A stretch of 64,000 bases of DNA from Bimuria novae-zelandiae CBS 107.79 (taxonomy: Eukaryota; Ascomycota; Dothideomycetes; Pleosporales; Didymosphaeriaceae). The DNA lies in NCBI GenBank assembly GCA_010015655.1, contig ML976687.1, forward strand, positions 18,367-82,366, read 5' to 3'. The position numbers and the translations under genes were made by a program. Positions 56,997-64,000 of the stretch are shown here, one piece after another; within the stretch, counting starts at the first letter, position 1; each line of letters begins with the position of its first letter. The notes beneath the pieces are model-generated. The model was not told where the DNA came from and did no database searches. It worked only from the letters and a program-made list of their open reading frames with translations.

Positions 56997-58020
56997 CTAT
57001 ATAGTATGCTAATTAATCCTAAAAAGCCTATAGGCCATAGACTATAGGCGTTAATAGTGCAGGCGATTATTAAGCGCATAAAGGCAGGGTAAAAAAACTA
57101 CGAGATTTATAGATCTCTTAGAGTTAATACTAAAACTATGTAGAAATACCAACTTAATCTAGAAGCGTTTAGTTAGCCATACCCTCCGCGATGTGTTAAA
57201 ATCGGTCGGCCACCATCGCTGCGTTAATGCCATAAAGACGCCCTATTGGAGTTCCTACGGGGCAAACCTATAGCATATCTTGATAAGATGCAGGCCTTCT
57301 TGTGCGACGACTTCGACTTATAGGTGTTAGTAGCCACTATCACGAGATTTCTCGCTGGCATAAGGTGGAGTTAAAAAGCTACGTTAAAAGCTGCCAGGGA
57401 GCGCTATAAAGGCCTCCGTTGGGTGTTTCGTGCACGCTGCTAATAAATATATAAACTAGAGCAGGTCGTTTACCTTAACGAGAGCGCCTATAATAAGAGA
57501 ACCAGCGATAGAAAGTATACCTAGTTACCTATAAACACGCTAGCAGACGTATAATACTTAGCGCGACGCACGGAGAGGTAGAGCTTGCTTCTTATTATAG
57601 ATATAGATAGTTACGTTAATTATGTTCTATACTAAGGAGTAATTACCGTAGATTTAATAGAGGAGTTTCTGGCGAATAAAGTACTCCCTTATTACAATCC
57701 TTAGCTAGGTAAATAATTAGTAATAGTCCTTAATAATGCCTCTATCTATAGGTTAGAAAAGATTATCTTATTATGCGCGGAGGCGGGCGTTATACTTAAA
57801 TATTTACTACTATACTTGCTAGATTTTAACCCGATTAAGTAGACCTTTAAGGCGTTAAAAAACTAGATAAAAAAGCACTACGAACGCGCTTATACGTACG
57901 AGAATTTTACTTACTTCTTAGAGGAGGTAGTATAGAACATATGCTATAATTAGGCGGAATCCGCGCAAGGATTTTTTAAGTTCTATAGGTAGGTGCTATA
58001 GGTGCTAAATAAGGCATAAT
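56997..58020 (+). pseudogene. Tc1/mariner-type (DDE_3) transposase remnant
   Basis: One plus-strand frame reads, through about 20 stops, MLINPKKPIGHRL, VQAIIKRIKAG (HTH region), PYPPRCVKIGRPPSLR, LLEFLRGKPIAYLDKMQAFL, then the catalytic part LLIIDIDSYVNY, LVIVLNNASIYRLEKIILLC, LKYLLLYLLDFNPIK and FKALKN. The DDE_3 signature VLDNASIH...YSPDFNPIE is clear, but its second Asp reads Asn and the final Glu reads Lys, both G-to-A changes as in RIP. The element cannot move by itself. Confidence 0.85.
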
Positions 58021-59260
58021 ACTAAAGGATTAGTGTCTGCGATAATATCACGAAGGTTGCTAAAAGTCGCCTGCTATTATCTAAAACTTTAGCTTTAATA
58101 GCTAGAGAAGGTGTAACTAATGTCGCTAAATTAATTAATATTGTCTGTTTTGCGATATCTATTATAGGTAAAGAGTTATAAAGGGAAAGATGTTGTTAGC
58201 ATAGATAAAGTATAGTATTTTTAGTAGGTCTTAGCGCCTCTATAAGTAATTTTATTACTAGACAGGCGCGCGTACGCGTGGACTTAGTTAAATTTTAATT
58301 AGAAAATGGCCTGTGCGTAGTGTATAGAACCTTTCTACTAACGTTGCTAGCTCTCTACACTAAATTATCTTTCTTCCTACGTAACCTCTCACGCTGTTTA
58401 CGCTCCTAATCCTCTTTATATATGTCTGCGGCACCCTCCTTATCGCTCTTTGTAAGTCTATTATATCTAGATCGCCACCGAATCGCCATCCTGCGGAGGC
58501 GGAGGAGCAACGGCACTAGTAATATAAAATACTACTTTTATATAGCGTACGGCATCCCCGCGTTAGACAGATTTATTAGCATATTAAGGTTAATTTACCC
58601 TTATTAAATAACGTTATCGAATACCTAATTAACTTTAGGTAGCTTTCTAGCTAGTGCTTAGTCTTTTTACTAGTTAAAGAAGTGCCGAGTTTAATAGGCA
58701 AGCTCTACTATATTTTTATAAGTTAAGTCTTATTATGCTGACGTTAAAGAGCTCCTTAAGGTTATAGACGGCGTCTTAACCTATTACTACTAGCTAATAA
58801 TTTAACTTTATGCTAACTAGCTTATAGAGAGAGAGCTAGCGGCGATAACCTTTATAAAGTTGTCTATATTAAGCTTAGATCTAGTACCTTTTTTGGCTGA
58901 TTTCTGCGACGCCTTCTCCTTTGCAGACCTCTCTTTGGCCAGCGAGAGACTTAGGCGTATATTGTTATGTGGCTTGTCGACTATACACCTGCCCTTTGTT
59001 ATATCGCGCGCCTATGCCGCCACTATAGTACTGCTTACTAGGTAATAGTTCTTAAAATAATTAGGTTGCCTAGGCGTACGTTTAACCTAGCATACGTACG
59101 AATAGTTACTATAGTGGGTATCCTGGCATCGCTATTAATTACGTATAGTAACTATAGGGCCCTCGCTAATAGTAGTATGTACGAGGACTTCTAGCAGGTT
59201 ATATAATTAGCGCTAAGTTATAGTAAGTTACAGCAGAGAGCTCTAAGAGCTTTATAAGCT

Positions 59261-59280
59261 AAATACCCCCTTATTACGCG
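59261..59280 (+). repeat. 20-bp repeat, copy 1
   Basis: AAATACCCCCTTATTACGCG; further copies at 59681-59700 (one change, ACACG) and 59780-59799, all in the same orientation. Confidence 0.8.
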
Positions 59281-59680
59281 TCTAATTATTTTAGTTAGTT
59301 TTTAGCTCTAATAGCGTTAAATTAAAGTTAACGTAAGTTATTTTAGTAATAGACTCCTCCTTTAACTTATACGCGCGCTTAACGACCTGTATAAAGGTAA
59401 TACTATTACTACGTTTAAGAGACTACGTAAGTCTCTATCGCTTAGGTATCCGTAGTATATATACAACCGCGGTTAAGTTTTTTACCGCAGTTTTAATAGG
59501 GGGAGTTAACTCTAAGAGATCTTATATAATATCGTTTACCTACTGCTAGAGCTCTACGCAGAAGTACGTACGTATCCTTATTTTAGTATTAAAATTAGTC
59601 CTAACTTCCTCCTTACGTAGGAACGCGCGCTAGTAGTAGGTAACGTATAGCTTAACTTTATATAATTTTAGTAATTTGTT

Positions 59681-59700
59681 AAATACCCCCTTATTACACG
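59681..59700 (+). repeat. 20-bp repeat, copy 2
   Basis: Same 20-mer with a single G-to-A change near its end. Confidence 0.8.
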
Positions 59701-59779
59701 TTTAGCTATTATTATTAATTTCTAGTAGCGGCGTTAGCGCGTTAACTTTGCTAAAAATCAAAGCCTGCTTATTATTATT

Positions 59780-59799
59780 AAATACCCCCTTATTACGCG
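59780..59799 (+). repeat. 20-bp repeat, copy 3
   Basis: Exact match to copy 1. Confidence 0.8.
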
Positions 59800-59836
59800 A
59801 ATGCTCTTTCTCTAGCAACGCAGGCCTTTAAGCTAA

Positions 59837-60073
59837 CTAAGGTTCTTCGTCCTTAGGGTAATCGTTAACGTATATATAAAAGTCGTCGTCGTTAACGCCC
59901 TCTGGCAGAGGTTGTTCCTCCTTTGTAGGTCCTTCCTCCTCTATGCCGGCAAATCGTACGACGGCCAGGGGTGCCCTTGTCGATAGGGCTTTTTTTGGCG
60001 CCCTGCGCTTCCTCGGAGGGTTGCGGCCAGCGTCAAACACCTGTTTTGCCTTCCTTTTGCGGGTACTCGGCAT
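59837..60073 (-). CDS. possible second ORF of the inverted-repeat element
   Basis: From the ATG at 60073-60071, just inside the right inverted repeat, an open frame of 78 residues runs toward the transposase: MPSTRKRKAKQVFDAGRNPP, then RKRRAPKKALSTRAPLAVVR, ending acidic (NDDDFYIYVNDYPKDEEP). The basic N-terminus could be a nuclear signal. Beyond its stop the same frame still looks protein-like for about 60 codons with stops in between. It matches no family I know. Confidence 0.4.
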   Translation of the reverse strand: MPSTRKRKAKQVFDAGRNPPRKRRAPKKALSTRAPLAVVRFAGIEEEGPTKEEQPLPEGVNDDDFYIYVNDYPKDEEP

Positions 60074-60137
60074 GATACATTCACTACACGGCAACTGACT
60101 GCCTTTATACACCTCGTAGAAAGTTGATTTTCCTGTA

Positions 60138-60258
60138 TTACATCGTCTCTCATATAATTTTAGGTGTAGGGCGATGAAAGCGGGGAAGCGATTACCTAAA
60201 AAGCGTGCAGCCACTCAGAAACTCGCCCCAAGTGGGTCGGGACGGTCTTTTGCAAAGC
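60138..60258. repeat. right terminal inverted repeat
   Basis: Partner of 56858-56959; the open frame at 60174-60467 is just a reading of this repeat and its flank. Confidence 0.8.
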
Positions 60259-60796
60259 GTTATAACACCTGGATATCGTCCATGGTTCTTACCCACGATA
60301 CAGCCTCAACACCAAAAGATTATCGAACAATCCAGATCAAATACAATAACACATATGCGGCCGTGCAATACTTGCATGGGGATGCAACTCTGGGCAGTAT
60401 CGGCAGGGCGATTTGGCAGCGAAAAGAACGTCCTACGGGGCGTTGTGCAGTCACGCCATCACCATAACCCGACCCGCTAGGCAAGATACAGAATTGTTTT
60501 TTCTAACTATGTACCCAGGTGACATTCTCTCACCTTCTCCCTCCAGAGCTCCACTCACACATGTACTTGCGATAATAGATGTTCATTTGATGCGTACTCC
60601 TTGGGTTTCTACTATCGGTAGCCCTTAAACCAGTCATCCTGCAGGACTCAATGTCCCACTTGATCCCAGCTCGCGTGGAGCGGGTGGTCAAAAATCCGCC
60701 CAGGCCTCATGACACATACGAGAACCAATCAAAATCAAGCTCTTGGCGGGACAAGCAATACCTGCAAAGCGCAAGGCACGCATGGGAAGGAGCTGT
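60259..60796. other. intergenic region
   Basis: Normal-composition DNA between the transposon island and the zinc-finger gene's 3' end. No supported gene. Confidence 0.45.
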
Positions 60797-62350
60797 TCAT
60801 GCAAACCAAGCTTTGGGATAGCCGTCCAGCACCTCCGAAGGAAGAGCAGGGTCTTCGCGTGGCGCGGAAAGCGGTCGGCGGGGAATGCGTGGAAGGAAGG
60901 AACAGTCGCCGAGCTCTGAATCTGGCTCAGACTTGACGAAGTGCTCAGGCGACTGATGTCCATGGATGTTCCAGGCGTTTTGCGCAGCGTGAGAATCCAG
61001 CTCGAAGTCAGCATCGCGAGGCTTTGCTTCAGAATTTCCGACGAAATACGGCGAGGGAGTATGTGATGGCCAGTCGTGGTGGAGTGCGGTCGGGGTGTGT
61101 TCACGCTGTTCGTATAGAGCCTATACATTGTAAGCATACCGATAGATTACGTCCGGAACAGAAAATTGACTGACTGGAGGCCCGTTGTTTGGCGGCTGGA
61201 AAGAACCGGCCAGATGGTGGACGGGTGGAGAGGTCCCCCAAACGCCATTGTTGAAGTAGGTTGGTTCACTCTTTACGGGTCCCGGCTCTGCGGTTCCTGA
61301 TGGCAAGCCTACGGAGTCTACGTATCAGCTCGGTCTGGCGATAGTACATCGCTTTTTGACTCACCGTGATGATGATATTGCTGATTCAGCTGCGAGTACC
61401 AGTGTGACACGTCGTCCTGGAAACTGCCCAAACCTTCGAATCGCCGAAGCTGATCATCGTGGTCATTAAGCACGAAGTCTATCCGCCTGTAGGTGGTACC
61501 CTTGGTGTGGACGATGGCTTCGTCGGTAGCACTTCGTCGTCGATAAATATCATTGTGGCCGTCAGCGAAAAAGCGTATCGTTCGGGCCGTGGTATCCTTG
61601 ACATTGAACTTCGTCGAAATCGCATCGAGCTGCTGCTGAAAAGAAGGCGCCGTACTGGAGCCGCTGTCGCTAGGCGTCTCGCAATGTGCTGCACCACCGC
61701 AGGAGGACGAAGCTGGACTTCCCTGTTGGAGAAGTGCTTCGCGCGCGAAGCGGCTCCGGGACACTTCGACCGGGTCTACATCTTCTGCGCCGGTCGCCTT
61801 GATACAATCTACTCCGGCCTCGCGACAAGCTGTGCAAGGACCGCTCGACTTGCTGGCGTTGCAGCTCGCTACTTCTCCGTTCGCTACGCATGCGTCGCAC
61901 GCTTGCAAGCACTTTCCGCTCTTGATGTGTTTCTACGGGGGTATGAATAGTGCTGCCTAAGAATCGTTTTAGGAAGGAGCCAGTCGACTTACATGGACGA
62001 CGCGCTTGCCAATTTCTTGCTTGCCGCAGCGAGAGCACTTCCACCGTGATCCCGAACAGATCGAGTCTTTCTGATGCGCCTACGCAAGGTTAGCCTAGGA
62101 AAGTGCACGTCTAAGTCATATTGTCATTACATTGAAGTACTTCTTGCTGGGAAATGCGCGATCGCAGTGCTCGCAGACCCATTTCTTTGCACCAGGCTTC
62201 CGCGTAGCGCACCAGGTATTCTGCTGGTGTTTCTACGTGAAGGTGAGCTACATCACAGTTAATCTGGACAGGAAAACGGCGGACCGTGAGCATGGATTGC
62301 TGGTCAAATACATGAGAACAGTATTCGCAGGTAAAGACAAGGTCGGCCAT
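60797..62350 (-). CDS. triple C2HC zinc-finger plus Zn2Cys6-like protein
   Basis: Six exons (62350-62285, 62232-62131, 62079-61993, 61932-61365, 61308-61175, 61120-60797) join exactly to 426 residues. Three tandem fingers share the spacing C-x2-C-x12-H-x5-C: C8/C11/H24/C30, C42/C45/H58/C64 and C71/C74/H87/C93. A Zn2Cys6-like cluster follows at once: C97-x2-C100-x8-C109-x8-C118-x2-C121-x6-C128. The rest (about residues 150-426) is polar with Ser, Pro, Gln and acidic stretches (VKSEP occurs twice), like an activation region. A DNA-binding transcription regulator is the natural inference. The last intron (61174-61121, 54 nt) contains a TAG formed by its acceptor; unspliced reading would stop there, but about 107 protein-like codons follow in the same frame. 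Confidence 0.82.
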
Positions 62351-62726
62351 TTTTGCGACGAGTGAAGATACGGTGCAAAAGGCACGATGGGTGCGAGGTA
62401 ATCTGTTGGTCAACGTCAGCGACAACTTGGCGAGTCAAGTGTCAACATTCGGGCTGAACCCCAAAGTTGAGGTTGACGATGTTCACTCGAGATCACGTGC
62501 GTGCCGAGATGTGGGCGGAATCACTCATACTGTTTTGTATCGGCCACTTCAACTCGCACTAACACGATGATCAAAGCGCACAGACCGCTACATATATATT
62601 AGAGGAGCAGAAATGGTATAGGGCAGTCTCTGCTTCGGCTCGAGGTCATGTTGCCCGAGAAACAATATTCACTTTCGACGTCTTGGCGGAGAGAACTTCG
62701 ACAGCATGGGTCATTGATACCGTTTG
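62351..62726. promoter_or_regulatory. divergent upstream region
   Basis: 376 bp between the zinc-finger gene (minus) and the next gene (plus). No gene seen. Confidence 0.4.
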
Positions 62727-63620
62727 ATGTGCTCCTCGAGGTTATCGCTTATCGTAAAACTTCTTATCATGCAAACGCTGGCCCCATACTTTCGCAGACT
62801 CAGCCCGCTTTACAGCAATGTTCTGAGTGCGCGAGTACGATACCCATACCGCAATTCCTACTGCACTAAAATGTATCACGACCATGCAATGCCTGATCGT
62901 ATATATAATCCTATTAATACTCCTCTCTACGGTATGGAAAATCGCGCGAACACTACAAGGCAATCTCTCACCGAGCAGTTTCGCCCTGCCGACTGGAACA
63001 TCTTTCCGCAGGACCTCGAGGCCAAGGTCTTCGAGGAAGTAGTGGAACCTGCCTGTGCTGTGTTGAGCCAAACTATTGCTCCACCCGAGGACGACGACCA
63101 GCACGCGTTTCAAGAGCGCCACGCCAACGAAGCTTCCATTCATGCTTTGTCGTCAGACGACCAAGATTTCCACTGCAATTTTAAGCAATACAACACCACG
63201 AAGACTGAACACATCCAGAGCTTGTTGCGCAGGCGACGCCGCCCCGATCTTCACCTCGATCTCGGTTCGAACACCCTTTATTTCGGCATAGGAACACCTC
63301 CTGCATATCCTCTCTATCCGATTCCTAGCGCAAACCCTCCACCGGACCGATACTACCCTACGAGCGTTGAGCATCCGCCCGGCCTCGATCCGTTCCCGCA
63401 TGTAACGGTCTCACTACTACCGATTGCAACTCTAACACGCGCTCGCAAGACAACCTCCTCCAAGTCCAGTCAGGGTCCGAGGTGGGCAAAGATACCAGAG
63501 GTTGCGGAGATGATGGAGTCGCAGCAGGCGGTGCCCGCGCCTTTCGGGCTGTCCAACAACTTCGCTTATTTCTATGAGAGTGTTTTGGGGGAGACGGATG
63601 ATTTGGAGACGAACTGGTAG
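62727..63620 (+). CDS. protein of unknown function
   Basis: One exon. From the ATG at 62727 it gives 297 residues, but ATGs at 62769 and 62871 are also possible. The part before about residue 50 (LAPYFRRLSPLYSNVLSARV) is basic, hydrophobic and free of acids, so could be a targeting peptide or untranslated sequence. The body has FRPADWNIFPQDLEAKVFEE, a long acidic/polar middle, TTKTEHIQSLLRRRRRPDLH and a Pro/Tyr-rich region (PPAYPLYPIP), then PRWAKIPEVAEMM. No known domain. Stable composition throughout suggests a real gene. Confidence 0.6.
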   Translation: MCSSRLSLIVKLLIMQTLAPYFRRLSPLYSNVLSARVRYPYRNSYCTKMYHDHAMPDRIYNPINTPLYGMENRANTTRQSLTEQFRPADWNIFPQDLEAKVFEEVVEPACAVLSQTIAPPEDDDQHAFQERHANEASIHALSSDDQDFHCNFKQYNTTKTEHIQSLLRRRRRPDLHLDLGSNTLYFGIGTPPAYPLYPIPSANPPPDRYYPTSVEHPPGLDPFPHVTVSLLPIATLTRARKTTSSKSSQGPRWAKIPEVAEMMESQQAVPAPFGLSNNFAYFYESVLGETDDLETNW

Positions 63621-64000
63621 CCTAGGCGACAGGCTGGGCGGTGGAAGAACTTTCTGGAAGGGTAGTCAAGAGGATGAAGCAGAATTTGGGAGAAAGATAT
63701 GGGTGAGCAAGATCGGAGATACTGTTCTTGAAAGCACGTGACATAGGTTGGCAAGTCCAACCAGGCGTATTTGAATTTGGAGGTTGCAGAGCACACAAGC
63801 CTGCGATGTACAGCATCCCGATTGAGATTGTCACATTAGAGTTGTTACAAACAGGTCTTTGTCCCGCCTTCACTCCACATCATCATGATCCGTCCCCATC
63901 GTAACTGTAGCCACGTGACTTATGTCAGAGGTTGTGTGTGTAGAAGGTTCCATCTACGCGCACGGACCACTTACTTCAAGATAAAGCTCTCGCCCTCTCC
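63621..64000. other. right-edge intergenic sequence
   Basis: About 380 bp with only short frames on the minus strand. Nothing identified; a gene may begin beyond the edge. Confidence 0.4.

Larger units (their letters stand above)
58021..59836. other. decayed interior of the inverted-repeat element
   Basis: Extremely TA-rich with stops in all frames. A few open pieces (58422-58607, 58860-59045) cannot be assigned. Contains three copies of AAATACCCCCTTATTACGCG (see repeat entries). Confidence 0.5.
56858..60258. mobile_element. 3.4-kb inverted-repeat element with Tc1/mariner-like transposase
   Basis: The outer sequences are inverted repeats: 56858-56959 against 60138-60258, starting GCTTTGCAAAAGACCGTCCC, with a roughly 20-bp internal length difference. 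Inside, the left third encodes a decayed DDE_3 transposase on the plus strand and the right end a minus-strand frame. No exact TA target duplication could be placed, so the true ends may lie a few bases further out. It is heavily TA-enriched with stops between 57.0 and 59.8 kb. Confidence 0.75.

Noticed and set aside
60174..60467. 97-codon plus-strand frame (MKAGKRLPKKR...)
   Set aside because: It starts inside the terminal inverted repeat; the left repeat gives a similar short frame on the other strand, so it is a repeat artefact.
61121..61175. stop-codon readthrough in the zinc-finger gene
   Set aside because: The in-frame TAG lies at the acceptor of a normal 54-nt intron (GTCAGT donor, GCTTACA branch-like site), so splicing explains it.
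1..64000. CRISPR arrays, bacterial operons, prophage
   Set aside because: The sequence is eukaryotic with spliced genes; no array of regularly spaced repeats was seen.
1..64000. secondary-metabolite cluster around the esterase, dehydrogenase and lipase
   Set aside because: The genes are not contiguous, there is no backbone synthase, and they are interleaved with housekeeping genes.

Overview
The window is nuclear DNA of a filamentous ascomycete (Pezizomycotina; a dothideomycete is a weak guess). The evidence is short introns of about 45-65 nt with GTRNGT donors and YAG acceptors, compact genes on both strands, fungal-type proteins (ergosterol squalene epoxidase, CTD-kinase gamma subunit, Zn2Cys6-like protein), and transposons whose decay looks like repeat-induced point mutation (RIP): TA-rich, full of stops, C-to-T/G-to-A biased.

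Positions 1-44,700 are mostly ordinary housekeeping sequence. In order: a single-pass membrane protein; squalene epoxidase (ERG1); glyoxalase I; a zinc alcohol dehydrogenase; a CLC chloride transporter; a class-3 lipase; an 804-bp TA-flanked palindromic MITE; the giant ribosome-assembly ATPase midasin (MDN1, about 14.7 kb); mitochondrial ribosomal protein bL12m; CTK3; pyrroline-5-carboxylate reductase; a large RING/RS-rich protein; an alpha/beta-hydrolase-3 esterase; a small predicted gene; a broken protein-kinase-like gene; and a two-exon gene of unknown function. I rebuilt exon structures by hand, and every joined frame I report closes exactly.

Positions 44,882-60,258 form a transposon island. 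One host gene on the minus strand, already carrying four internal stops, is cut into pieces by a 5.55-kb Copia retrotransposon (134-bp LTRs, GAAAA target duplication, half-tRNA-iMet primer site) and by two head-to-head pogo/Fot1-like DNA transposons that share one TA. Next to them is a 3.4-kb inverted-repeat element with a decayed Tc1/mariner transposase and a convergent second reading frame.

Positions 60,797-64,000 return to genic sequence: a zinc-finger/Zn2Cys6 protein whose three C2HC fingers are each split by an intron at the same place, and a protein of unknown function.

The most unusual signal is a shared terminal architecture in the MITE and both pogo-like elements. All start with CCGT next to TA, and all carry a roughly 15-bp motif twice at a 17-bp period, with TGC at terminal positions 19-21 and 36-38.
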